This document shows, piece by piece, positions 50,266 to 57,085 of a stretch of DNA of 64,000 nucleotides; position 1 is the stretch's first letter; every line of letters starts with the position of its first letter. The DNA is taken from IMG/VR virus record IMGVR_UViG_3300050821_001343, positions 35,182 through 99,181 of that record. The stretch is one strand, 5' to 3'. The notes under the pieces were generated by a model. It worked only from the letters and a program-made list of their open reading frames with translations, was not told the origin of the DNA and made no database searches. Position numbers and translations under genes: made by a program. This stretch comes from a virus.

Positions 50266-50489
50266 GATTCCTCCACAGGCACTTCGAACAACAAGTGCTC
50301 GACTACGGTACCAAAGGCCAGTTCGCCGCCCTTACCGGCAAACCAGATATGCCAGTAGTGCTCCAATGTGTACCCGGCTGCGCCGAATAGGGCCAAGATA
50401 AAAACCTTGCGGGTGAGATACTTCTTCCAGTGAATCCGCCTCAAGTCCGCAAACTTGATCGTGTGAATGTTCTTCTTAATGTGTCCCAT
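50262..50489 (-). CDS. Membrane protein
   Basis: 75 aa. Basic N-terminus, one helix at about 28-48 (KVFILALFGAAGYTLEHYW). Probably an inner-membrane peptide. Function unknown. Confidence 0.6.
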   Translation of the reverse strand: MGHIKKNIHTIKFADLRRIHWKKYLTRKVFILALFGAAGYTLEHYWHIWFAGKGGELAFGTVVEHLLFEVPVEES

Positions 50490-50510
50490 GTCCTTTTCTC
50501 CTCCTTTCTT

Positions 50511-50795
50511 TTAGTATCCCCGGAACGCTCCCTCTTCTTCAATGAAAGGCGCACTAGTGTTGACTAACTCTCTCGGAGCGATTCTGATAATCTCCTCGAT
50601 TGTTAGATAGCCTTCGACCGCCAACAGGTAGTACGATTGATTCTCCCAATAACGTTTGGAATTGGTGTAGGTCAGCCCACGTGCAATCTCGGCTCCGGTG
50701 ATAAGGCTTTCAGGATCATACCAGTTGCCCCGGCTGCGACGGATAGCGAAGTTGTCTTTCTCGAATTTCGATTGAAAATCAATTCCTGCGAACAT
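50511..50795 (-). CDS. Hypothetical protein
   Basis: 94 aa. Helical and aromatic (RYWENQSYYLLAVEGYLT). First gene after the promoter at 50817-50845. Not recognised. Confidence 0.6.
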   Translation of the reverse strand: MFAGIDFQSKFEKDNFAIRRSRGNWYDPESLITGAEIARGLTYTNSKRYWENQSYYLLAVEGYLTIEEIIRIAPRELVNTSAPFIEEEGAFRGY

Positions 50796-50816
50796 TTGTC
50801 CCTCACTTTCAAATAC

Positions 50817-50845
50817 AGAGTACCAAACTTATTCCCAAGTGTCAA
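50817..50845 (-). promoter_or_regulatory. Promoter
   Basis: Minus strand TTGACA (50845-50840), 17 bp ending GTTTGG, TACTCT (50822-50817); leader of about 20 bases. Confidence 0.75.
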
Positions 50846-51093
50846 GAGTTATTTTCAGTTTCTTTTGACTCGTTTGTGTTAGTACCACTGTTTCCAACTA
50901 TTCTAAAACGCCTGCCTGTAGGTTCCACTGCAACTATATTAGAAGTACGCCTCCATTTTGCTGGCGTTACCTTGCGCGTATGCGTCCAGTGTCCTACAAA
51001 CTCCAACGTGATCGTGTCGAGGCTGTATACGGCTCTATGCACGGGCTGTAGGCAATGACGGCAATGACGAATTAGCGGTTTGTCCTTGGGCAT
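50842..51093 (-). CDS. Zinc-finger protein with TGRRFR motif
   Basis: 83 aa. CRHCLQPVHRAV and a later GHWTHTRK give a CxxC...H..H pattern; VAVEPTGRRFRIVG matches the end of the 48647 protein, but here an 18-residue hydrophilic tail follows. Overlaps the upstream gene by 22 bases. Confidence 0.65.
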   Translation of the reverse strand: MPKDKPLIRHCRHCLQPVHRAVYSLDTITLEFVGHWTHTRKVTPAKWRRTSNIVAVEPTGRRFRIVGNSGTNTNESKETENNS

Positions 51094-51290
51094 CTCAGTC
51101 CTACTCTGTAATCGCTTGCACGCTGAATGTATCGGCCTTGTGGCCCTGTGAGTACCACAGCGCGGTCAGTACCAACACACTTCAAGGCCACAGTCAGTAT
51201 GCGCCGTGCGAATTCGGTTTCTGGCCTGCCGTATTCTTTACGCAGATACCGGCAAGCATTCTCCAGTAGTTCTCTCGAGTCCTCGTCCAT
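51072..51290 (-). CDS. Hypothetical protein
   Basis: 72 aa, helical N-terminus (RELLENACRYLRKEYG). Not recognised. Confidence 0.55.
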   Translation of the reverse strand: MDEDSRELLENACRYLRKEYGRPETEFARRILTVALKCVGTDRAVVLTGPQGRYIQRASDYRVGLRCPRTNR

Positions 51291-51482
51291 TTAGTCCGCC
51301 TTGCGCCAAGATTCATGGATAGCGTTATCCACGGTTGACTCTATCTCATCTATACGCTCTTCCAAGTCCTTCACTGTGCTGCTATCGGCCTTGTCGTCCA
51401 TGTCGGCACGCAGGGATGCAATTTCTCCCAGTAATTCTTTTCTCAGTTCGGCAAACGTTGCTTCGATTTCTTCCCGGCTCAT
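51291..51482 (-). CDS. Coiled-coil protein
   Basis: 63 aa, almost entirely charged helix with heptad spacing (LEERIDEIESTVDNAI). Probably oligomeric. It starts inside the stop of the 51479 gene. Confidence 0.6.
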   Translation of the reverse strand: MSREEIEATFAELRKELLGEIASLRADMDDKADSSTVKDLEERIDEIESTVDNAIHESWRKAD

Positions 51483-52243
51483 TCGGTCCCCCTAAACCTT
51501 CGTCCTGTAAAGTATTCTGCGGTTGCGGTTTTAGAAGTAGCTTCTTTCTGCCTCTTCCACTCTGCGAACTCTTTGATTTCGTCTAACACTGAGATTGAAT
51601 GCTCGGTGGTTGCTGCGAGTGCTCCGTCCGTTAGACTGCCGGTGTCCGGCCATTCCCCTGTGATTGGGTTGTAGCCGTCCTCGTAGCTCTCACTTAATGA
51701 TCCCGCATTTTCGTACTTGTATTGACCTTCCGGTATCCACGTAGCAGGATGGGGTTTAGGGTATACACCCTCGACTGGTACAAACCATGCAGAAGAAAAT
51801 GTGCTCACATAACCTTTGAGCCTAATCCGTAGTAATTGATCCCCGTAGCTATTCTTCTGATCTTCGATTCCAAGGACTATTAGGTATTCATCTTTCGGAG
51901 AATAAGTCCACTTAGAAAGCGAACCATCCGTTCGTACGAAATCTCTGGGCAGTACAGCTTGTCCAACGGTGAATGTATGTCTAGTCGGTGTGACCTCGAC
52001 TGGCACAAACCATTCCTCAGAAAACTCTGCTAGAGAGCCGTTTATTTTGATTCTCAGTATATCATAACCCCTTGAGTTAGCCTCATTAAGAATTTCAAGT
52101 ACCGTAAAGGTTTCAGTCTTTGGCCCAAACTGCCACTCCATGAATATAGTACCATCCTCATCGAGCACATTAACGGGCCGCACAGTATCACCCACCTTAA
52201 ATCGGTGCTTCTCTGTCTGTCCTTTAATGCTACTATTTGGCAT
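51479..52243 (-). CDS. Two-repeat SH3-like protein with TGRRFR C-terminus
   Basis: 254 aa from ATG 52243 (AAGGAG 7 bases upstream). Residues about 12-80 and 82-150 are two copies of one domain: FKVGDTVRP...FTVLEI...LRIKINGS..WFVPVE and FTVGQAVLP...LIVLGI...LRIRLKGY..WFVPVE. These look like SH3/KOW-type barrels. A linker and a helix follow, ending TGRRFRGTE. Function unknown. Confidence 0.65.
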   Translation of the reverse strand: MPNSSIKGQTEKHRFKVGDTVRPVNVLDEDGTIFMEWQFGPKTETFTVLEILNEANSRGYDILRIKINGSLAEFSEEWFVPVEVTPTRHTFTVGQAVLPRDFVRTDGSLSKWTYSPKDEYLIVLGIEDQKNSYGDQLLRIRLKGYVSTFSSAWFVPVEGVYPKPHPATWIPEGQYKYENAGSLSESYEDGYNPITGEWPDTGSLTDGALAATTEHSISVLDEIKEFAEWKRQKEATSKTATAEYFTGRRFRGTE

Positions 52244-52406
52244 TGTCGAACTCCTTGGCAAGTTTGCGAAGTACCAAAACGATTACTACTGCTAGCAAGC
52301 CTAGCTCAATATGCTGCCATCTGTGCGTCCCAAACAAGGCCAGCACTAGCTGAATACTGGCATACAGTTTGCAGCACGCGATCCCATAGCCGTCAAGCTT
52401 GCTCAT
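52233..52406 (-). CDS. Small membrane protein
   Basis: 57 aa from ATG 52406 (SD AAGGAGAAAAAG). Hydrophobic centre (IELGLLAVVIVLVLRKLAK). Overlaps neighbours at both ends. Confidence 0.6.
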   Translation of the reverse strand: MSKLDGYGIACCKLYASIQLVLALFGTHRWQHIELGLLAVVIVLVLRKLAKEFDNAK

Positions 52407-52558
52407 AAACTTTTTCTCCTTAACATACGGAGATAGAGCCAATATAGCCCTTTGGAATATCCTCGATTATACTGGCGCAATGCTTTAGCCGTATGCTGCT
52501 CGGTGCGCTGTGTATCCCCGTGCAATCCGTCAATGTACCCTCTTCTCCAAGGTGTCAT
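52403..52558 (-). CDS. 51-aa basic protein, Rmf-like pattern
   Basis: ATG 52558, SD GGAGAAAGAG, stop overlapping the next ATG (ATGA). RRGYIDGLHGD and YNRGYSKGLYW repeat a GYxxG pattern seen in ribosome-modulation-factor-like phage proteins. The SD abuts the 3' arm of the structured RNA. Confidence 0.65.
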   Translation of the reverse strand: MTPWRRGYIDGLHGDTQRTEQHTAKALRQYNRGYSKGLYWLYLRMLRRKSL

Positions 52559-52723
52559 AATTTCTCTTTCTCCAATCGTGAGAGCTAGTAGCGGAGAACC
52601 GCTCTCTCAATATCCCTAGCGTCTTGCTCTGGGCCATTACTACACGGGCTTACCGTGGGTCATGGCATCCAATGCTGCTAGAGACTAGCTCTCACGATTA
52701 GGGCACTCTCGTGCCCCGTTCGT
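52559..52723 (-). ncRNA. Structured intergenic RNA element (unknown class)
   Basis: A 165-base non-coding gap in an otherwise gapless operon. In the minus-strand RNA: a GGGCAC-GAGA-GTGCCC hairpin; then a perfect 16-bp outer stem (AATCGTGAGAGCTAGT, paired with ACTAGCTCTCACGATT; arms at 52574-52589 and 52684-52699). Inside are CTAGC/GCTAG, GCCAT/ATGGC enclosing CACGG/CCGTG, and an AGCGG-TTCT-CCGCT hairpin. The outer stem ends directly before the SD of the next gene, so it could control its translation, be cut by RNase III, or be a separate RNA. I do not recognise a known riboswitch or ribozyme core. Confidence 0.7.
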
Positions 52724-52885
52724 TTACATCATACGCAGATACTTTCGCGTTGCGTGTGTGGCCTGCTCGTGTGGCATGTGCCGATGGAAGACCGCGTGGA
52801 CGTTGTGGAAAACGGCCTGCATACTGTCCATTCCTGCTTTGACGGCCTTGGTCAGTTGGCCTTTGAGTGCGGGAGTCATCTTCAC
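52724..52885 (-). CDS. 53-aa protein, His-rich
   Basis: GTG 52885 overlaps the upstream TGA (GTGA), AAGGAG 9 bases before it. Sequence rich in His, Met and Ala (FHNVHAVFHRHMPHEQ). Not recognised. Its stop is followed at once by the structured RNA. Confidence 0.6.
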   Translation of the reverse strand: MKMTPALKGQLTKAVKAGMDSMQAVFHNVHAVFHRHMPHEQATHATRKYLRMM

Positions 52886-53088
52886 AGGCACAGGCTCCTT
52901 GCGAGGGATGTATCCGCCTCGGGGGTTTCCAGTTGTTTGTGGAAGGTTACAGTCCGAGTGACTTCGACCAGTGTGCGCGTTGTCAGATCGGACCAGTTAA
53001 TGGCCTCTATGAAGCGGAGAGCATTTGCACGCTTCTCTGCGTCCATCTCTTCTTGGGTAAGTTTTGGAGTACCAGTAATACTGTCCAT
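52882..53088 (-). CDS. Hypothetical protein
   Basis: 68 aa, helical (TQEEMDAEKRANALRFIEA). Not recognised. Confidence 0.55.
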   Translation of the reverse strand: MDSITGTPKLTQEEMDAEKRANALRFIEAINWSDLTTRTLVEVTRTVTFHKQLETPEADTSLARSLCL

Positions 53089-53112
53089 GTGGCTCCTTTC
53101 AAGCCTTCGGGG

Positions 53113-53214
53113 TTATTGTCCAGATACAAAAATCCAGACTGCAATTGTGACAATGAACAGGAGAATACCGATTAGAGCCCACGGTGTTTGGTAATCCAGT
53201 TCTAAACTTGGCAC
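53113..53214 (-). CDS. 33-aa single-pass membrane peptide
   Basis: GTG 53214 chosen for SD GGAGGAGAAAAG. Short soluble start then a helix WALIGILLFIVTIAVWIF ending at the C-terminus. Function unknown. Confidence 0.6.
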   Translation of the reverse strand: MPSLELDYQTPWALIGILLFIVTIAVWIFVSGQ

Positions 53215-53236
53215 CTTTTCTCCTCCTGTAAAACGT

Positions 53237-53389
53237 TTATAAGTTTGGCTTAGGTTGAGGTCTGTGACGGGCCTCCTCAGCCTGCCAGTCTGCAATATGC
53301 TTTTGCTCGTCTGCGGCTTCTTCTGCTTGCCGCTTTACATCGGCCTCACGCTTCGCGTTGAGTGCCACAATCATTTCCAATCCGTGCAT
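53237..53389 (-). CDS. 50-aa charged helical protein
   Basis: ATG 53389 two bases after the upstream stop; GGAGG lies 11 bases upstream. Ala/Glu/Lys-rich helix (ADVKRQAEEAADEQK), Pro-rich end. Not recognised. Confidence 0.55.
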   Translation of the reverse strand: MHGLEMIVALNAKREADVKRQAEEAADEQKHIADWQAEEARHRPQPKPNL

Positions 53390-53391
53390 GA

Positions 53392-53592
53392 TTAGACTGC
53401 CTCCTGCTTGGCAAGGTGCGCTTTACGCCAAGCTTTGAACGGTGGTTTTCTTGCTGGTGAGAGTTTACGCATACGTGGGGCTTTGTATTGCCGTGTACGC
53501 ATGGTCGGCTCGTTGTCGATACGATCCCACATTCCTGCAAATGTTTCTGCCAGAGTGGAGTCTGTCGGCATTGGCTCGTGATGGTCTGTCAT
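53392..53592 (-). CDS. Small basic protein
   Basis: 66 aa from AT-start 53592 (ATG; SD GAAAGG). Acidic N-terminus and a basic C-terminal half (APRMRKLSPARKPPFKAWRK). Probably nucleic-acid binding. Confidence 0.6.
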   Translation of the reverse strand: MTDHHEPMPTDSTLAETFAGMWDRIDNEPTMRTRQYKAPRMRKLSPARKPPFKAWRKAHLAKQEAV

Positions 53593-53761
53593 TTGTAACC
53601 TTTCTGTAGCAAGTGCGCTACTGCAAAAGATTGGACTATAGCCCCATCGCTTGCAGTAAGGCACCTAGCCTACTGGGAGAGTCATTAACTCTCCTGTTGC
53701 ATAAGTCCTCCCGCGTATCTGATACGGTTGAACTACCCTGCCCGGTTCCGCCTACCAGTCC
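53593..53761 (-). other. Structured non-coding gap with a CGTATC palindrome
   Basis: 169 bases between two operon genes. Minus-strand hairpins: GGAGAG-TTAATGA-CTCTCC, GTAGC-GCACTT-GCTAC (53606-53621), CTGCAA...TTGCAG, and the palindrome CGTATC-N-GATACG (53714-53726). It may be RNA structure, an operator, or tRNA remnants (AGTAGCGCAC also occurs at 46746-46843). Confidence 0.45.
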
Positions 53762-54115
53762 CTAGTTAATCAGGGAATCTGGCAATCCTTCAATCGACCC
53801 ACCTTGGCCGATGGTGTCATCGCCATCGGAATAGCCACTTTCGGCTTGAAGCTTCTGCGCCTGTTCGAGCAAACTGCCGTCTGCAATCCCACTGATGATC
53901 CGTGCGGTGATGTACAGGGTAAAAGCTGCCTCGGCAACCACACTCGTACCGATGCCGTTTTCTACAAGCTTGTCATGGAATGCGGCCAGAGTCTTGGAAA
54001 GTTGGACCGCTTCGGCTTCGAGTGCGATCAATTTCTCGGTCACATCTGCGGCGGTTTCCTGCTTCACAGGCTCGTTACTCTCCGGGTTTCCCGGCACTGC
54101 GTTTGGATTGTCCAC
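53762..54115 (-). CDS. Hypothetical protein
   Basis: 117 aa. Disordered start, central helices (TEKLIALEAEAVQLSKTL), Gly/Asp-rich end. Not recognised. Confidence 0.55.
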   Translation of the reverse strand: MDNPNAVPGNPESNEPVKQETAADVTEKLIALEAEAVQLSKTLAAFHDKLVENGIGTSVVAEAAFTLYITARIISGIADGSLLEQAQKLQAESGYSDGDDTIGQGGSIEGLPDSLIN

Positions 54116-54150
54116 TTTTCCTCTTTTCTTGGTTTCTTACTGCTGAAATG

Positions 54151-54360
54151 TTATAGATAGTACACGATTTCTTGGCGTCCTTGCCGCTCTTTCCGTGCAT
54201 TCCATTTGTTAATCAATTGGAATGCCTCTAGTACAGGCATCCCTGCGAGGGATGAAAACGGCACGCCAGCTTCTTTGTAGTGGTCTGCATCAAATGCCAC
54301 AAAGCTTTCAGACTGTACGAACGTTCCTAGAACCCGCTTTGTGAATCCTTTGAATCTCAT
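54151..54360 (-). CDS. Hypothetical protein
   Basis: 69 aa. Mixed alpha/beta (SFVAFDADHYKEAG, then PVLEAFQLINKWN). Follows its own promoter. Not recognised. Confidence 0.6.
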   Translation of the reverse strand: MRFKGFTKRVLGTFVQSESFVAFDADHYKEAGVPFSSLAGMPVLEAFQLINKWNARKERQGRQEIVYYL

Positions 54361-54380
54361 TGTCCCTCTCTTTCAAACAC

Positions 54381-54409
54381 AGAATAGCAAACAATCAAAA
54401 ACATGTCAA
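54381..54409 (-). promoter_or_regulatory. Promoter
   Basis: Minus strand TTGACA (54409-54404), 17 bp, TATTCT (54386-54381), 20 bases before ATG 54360. Confidence 0.75.
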
Positions 54410-54417
54410 GAACTTTT

Positions 54418-54555
54418 TTACGGGTCCGGTAAAAAACATGAGTTAGGGGCGTTCGGAGATGCACATTTCAATTCTACTTCTATAGTCTTGTTTAACAAGT
54501 ACCATGCCAGTATTAGGCCAATAATGATTGCCGTTGCTGTTATGATCTTTGTCAC
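54418..54555 (-). CDS. 45-aa single-pass membrane protein
   Basis: GTG 54555 lies 6 bases from a -10 element and also overlaps the upstream TGA (GTGA). One helix (ITATAIIIGLILAWYLL) then a polar tail with two Cys. Either leaderless or coupled translation could start it. Confidence 0.6.
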   Translation of the reverse strand: MTKIITATAIIIGLILAWYLLNKTIEVELKCASPNAPNSCFLPDP

Positions 54556-54821
54556 AGTTGTACAGTACCAAGTATCAAACCCAATGTCAATAACTTTCTA
54601 GTACCACTTAGGTGTGAGTACCAAAGTACCAAACTAAAGTACCAAGTACCATAGCCTACACACTTGTAGATATGTGTAAAGGTTTTGTCAGTAAACGCCT
54701 GTGCGTGCTCGCTGGAATACTTTTTGCCGTTTCTTCGCTTTCGCTTTTTATTCCCTTTTGCCTTTTGTTCGCCTATTACTGTAAACGTTTCTCTGATAAT
54801 TCGTGTGCGGCCTGCATCCAA
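54552..54821 (-). CDS. Basic protein of doubtful start
   Basis: 89 aa from TTG 54821; no ATG is available and the SD is poor (GGATGAC). The frame remains open upstream to about 54880 (GSPEITPDD), so the 5' end may be lost. Lys/Arg-rich segment KGNKKRKRRNGKK, then a hydrophobic end encoded partly by the AGTACC-rich DNA. Possibly a decayed gene. Confidence 0.4.
   Translation of the reverse strand: MDAGRTRIIRETFTVIGEQKAKGNKKRKRRNGKKYSSEHAQAFTDKTFTHIYKCVGYGTWYFSLVLWYSHLSGTRKLLTLGLILGTVQL
54562..54590 (-). promoter_or_regulatory. Near-leaderless promoter
   Basis: Minus strand TTGACA (54590-54585), 17 bp ending ACTTGG, TACTGT (54567-54562), 6 bases, GTG 54555. Just upstream (54600-54650) AGTACC occurs five more times. 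Confidence 0.7.
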
Positions 54822-54980
54822 GTCATCCGGGGTAATTTCAGGTGATCCTGCAAACCCCTGTACAGGGAGTCTAAAAACGGCCTATACGTGACTCACATTT
54901 GACATGTAGCGCGTCCCCGTGCATCACTTGGGACCTAGATACCCCGGAATCAACCTACCCCGGAAAGAATGCGGGCGATA

Positions 54981-54995
54981 GCGTATTTAATACGC
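54981..54995. promoter_or_regulatory. Palindrome GCGTATT-T-AATACGC
   Basis: Perfect 7-bp arms around one base, in the 255-base non-coding stretch 54822-55076. Related to the palindromes at 53714 and 59393. Candidate operator. The rest of the stretch holds only the terminator at its right end. Confidence 0.5.
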
Positions 54996-55026
54996 ACGGG
55001 CTTTTTAGGATCACTAGCAGGCAGGC

Positions 55027-55057
55027 AAAAAAAAAGCCCCCGGACGAATCCGGGGGG
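55027..55057 (-). terminator. Strong rho-independent terminator
   Basis: Minus strand CCCCCGGA-TTCG-TCCGGGGG followed by C and nine T. Ends the 60725-55077 transcription unit. Confidence 0.93.
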
Positions 55058-55076
55058 TAAGGCCGTACACTTGCGT

Positions 55077-56081
55077 CTAGGAAACTGCCCTAAACTTTCG
55101 ACTAGGCATCTCTTCTACCAGATCGGCCAATTGTGACCCGAGAGATGCCATTGAAGCTTGTACCGATGACTTATAATCGGCATTCTTCTTTAATGCTTGC
55201 ATGTCCATGTCCGGGGTTATCAAGGCTTGCACATCGGCGGCAAGCTTGGCAAGGTCCTTATCCCCGGTAATGTTTCGTGCTTCGAACGTCTTGAGGAAAG
55301 CTTGTATATTCGTTACTGCCGATGTATGTAGCCGTTTGACGTTCCCATCTTCGCTCGGGGCCAATGCGTCTGCTAGATGATTCACCATCTCAGATAGGGT
55401 TTGACGCATGACTGCTGTAATTTCCTCAGTCACCACTGCCATTTTCGCCTGCATCTTCTCTTGCTCAGCTTCATACATGCCCATAGCCTTTAGGCTCTCC
55501 GGGGTTTGAAACGTCAAATACTGCCAGTCAAACCCGAAGCGATTACGGATTACATCAGGCGGAGGAAAGTCATTCGGATCAAGTAGAGTGCCTACTGGAA
55601 CTCCTAAGACTGTGGCAAGTTCGGCTAGGTTTTGCTCCGCCGTTTTCACCCGCTCGGGGTAGGCTATGGCAAACGTTTCTACCAGATCGGCACGAACTTG
55701 AGCATACTCACTCAGCAGGCCATTGACATGCTCTAACAGATCAAGAGGTAAGAGCATAACCCCCATGTCATACGGCAGGCAAAGGTCATACAACCTTGAA
55801 CGCATCTTCCCATCGGCTGATTTGATAGCCTCTAGCTCTGAGGATTCCAAGATGGTCTTTTGAATCTTCAAAAGCTTTTTCAAGCTTGCAGCCTGTGGGG
55901 GGTTCGATACCGGCTCTAGTGACTCAGAACTTTCCGGTACAGGTTCGCTTTTCGGGGTATCGTTCGAACCCCGTAAAACACTATTGGAAACCTTTTTCGA
56001 GTTTCCAAGCACTTTGAAACTCACGCGGAGAAACATACTTTTTTCAAGGATGTTTCCTGCAAGATGTGCTTTAATCGGCAT
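55077..56081 (-). CDS. DUF3150-like protein with C-terminal SRKFR motif
   Basis: 334 aa, SD GGGGATGAA. Residues 1-55 form a basic N-terminal segment and linker; about 75-300 are helical with LPYDMGVMLLPLDLL and FAIAYPERVKTAEQNL, which resemble DUF3150 proteins found beside AAA+ or MoxR ATPases in mobile elements. No catalytic motif. Ends EEMPSRKFRAVS. Last gene of the AAA+ module operon. Family call is tentative. Confidence 0.6.
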   Translation of the reverse strand: MPIKAHLAGNILEKSMFLRVSFKVLGNSKKVSNSVLRGSNDTPKSEPVPESSESLEPVSNPPQAASLKKLLKIQKTILESSELEAIKSADGKMRSRLYDLCLPYDMGVMLLPLDLLEHVNGLLSEYAQVRADLVETFAIAYPERVKTAEQNLAELATVLGVPVGTLLDPNDFPPPDVIRNRFGFDWQYLTFQTPESLKAMGMYEAEQEKMQAKMAVVTEEITAVMRQTLSEMVNHLADALAPSEDGNVKRLHTSAVTNIQAFLKTFEARNITGDKDLAKLAADVQALITPDMDMQALKKNADYKSSVQASMASLGSQLADLVEEMPSRKFRAVS

Positions 56082-56129
56082 TTCATCCCCGTTTCTGGAG
56101 GCATAAGTCCCTGTGATGCTACTGCAAAA

Positions 56130-56159
56130 ACATTACCAGATAGACGCGAACCCCGTCAA
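56130..56159 (-). promoter_or_regulatory. Possible internal promoter
   Basis: Minus strand TTGACG (56159-56154), 18 bp ending TCTGG, TAATGT (56135-56130), in the gap before the DUF3150-like gene. Confidence 0.5.
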
Positions 56160-56161
56160 GT

Positions 56162-56494
56162 TTATAGAAAATATGCCTCAAGATATGCAATCTCCGCGTC
56201 TATGGCCTGTGACCTGTCCTTGTAAACTTCCGGTAAAATTGGCCCGTCAATAGGCGATAGATTCACTCTCCACAGGCAAGACCATGCGCGGGTAGACTCT
56301 GTAACCTTTCCGTACTCCCCAAACACGGCACGGGCCATATAAAAGGCTAGACGGGGCATCAGGCTAACAGGCTCTACATGTGAGGCCCGTTTAATTACGC
56401 TTGTCTCATCCAAGAAACAAGCGGAAAGCCCGTTAACTAAGAAACGGGCTTCGCCTGTGCTGTCATCAATCGAGATTGTTATGCGTTCAGTCAT
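56162..56494 (-). CDS. DUF2997-like N-terminus with extra domain
   Basis: 110 aa from ATG 56494. The first 18 residues (TERITISIDDSTGEARF) match the DUF2997-type start of the 57086-57277 protein, and the DNA there is nearly identical over about 25 bases. The remaining 90 residues are unrelated, helical and Cys-containing. It may be a duplicated and fused copy. Confidence 0.6.
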   Translation of the reverse strand: MTERITISIDDSTGEARFLVNGLSACFLDETSVIKRASHVEPVSLMPRLAFYMARAVFGEYGKVTESTRAWSCLWRVNLSPIDGPILPEVYKDRSQAIDAEIAYLEAYFL

Positions 56495-56505
56495 GACTGC
56501 CCTTT

Positions 56506-57078
56506 TTACTTTGCAGATAATTGCTTTGCCATCTCTGTACATACGTCAATATATGCGCGGTATTCGGTGATTTGCTCTTTTGTATAACCGTGATCTTCCC
56601 CGATTGTTTGGTAATACTTGCGCCATTCTTTAATAGTATGCACTTCACAGCCGATAGCAATTTCACTGTGACTGCAAAGTGTTACCGCGTGGCGTGTCCC
56701 TTGAATGTAAAGAGGGGAAAAGGCCCATGCATCGCCACGAACCCGCGCATTACCGTAAACCCGCGCATTACCGTAAACCCGCGCATTGCCCCCAATTCGC
56801 GCATCGCCATAGACTTGAGCATCGCCATAGACTTGAGCATCGCCCGCTACCCACGCATTACCATAGACTCGGGCATTGGCATAGACTCGGGCATCACCAT
56901 AGACTCGGGCATCACCATAGACTCGGGCATTGTCATAGACAATGCTAGTTGCGGCCAGATAAGCCGATGGAGCAACGTGGGCAGTTTTATAAATCCAACC
57001 TTGCCCGTTTTCGTGTGCGTGCCAATCACTGTCAACTGACTGCCATACTCTGTCTAATACGTTTTGTGGCACTCTCAT
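56506..57078 (-). CDS. Hexapeptide-repeat (left-handed beta-helix) protein
   Basis: 190 aa. Residues about 45-125 contain some 13 copies of a six-residue repeat of the type (A/R)VYGDA, expected to fold as a left-handed beta-helix like LpxA acyltransferases. The repeat DNA is an 18-bp unit with several identical copies (56750-56940), so it can expand or contract. The C-terminal 60 residues are helical. No acyltransferase His is evident. Function in the module unknown. Confidence 0.75.
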   Translation of the reverse strand: MRVPQNVLDRVWQSVDSDWHAHENGQGWIYKTAHVAPSAYLAATSIVYDNARVYGDARVYGDARVYANARVYGNAWVAGDAQVYGDAQVYGDARIGGNARVYGNARVYGNARVRGDAWAFSPLYIQGTRHAVTLCSHSEIAIGCEVHTIKEWRKYYQTIGEDHGYTKEQITEYRAYIDVCTEMAKQLSAK

Positions 57079-57085
57079 AAAAGCC

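Noticed and set aside
54822-55026. A coding extension upstream of the 54552-54821 gene
   Set aside because: The frame stays open to about 54880 but has no ATG/GTG start or SD there, so only the TTG start is listed, with low confidence.
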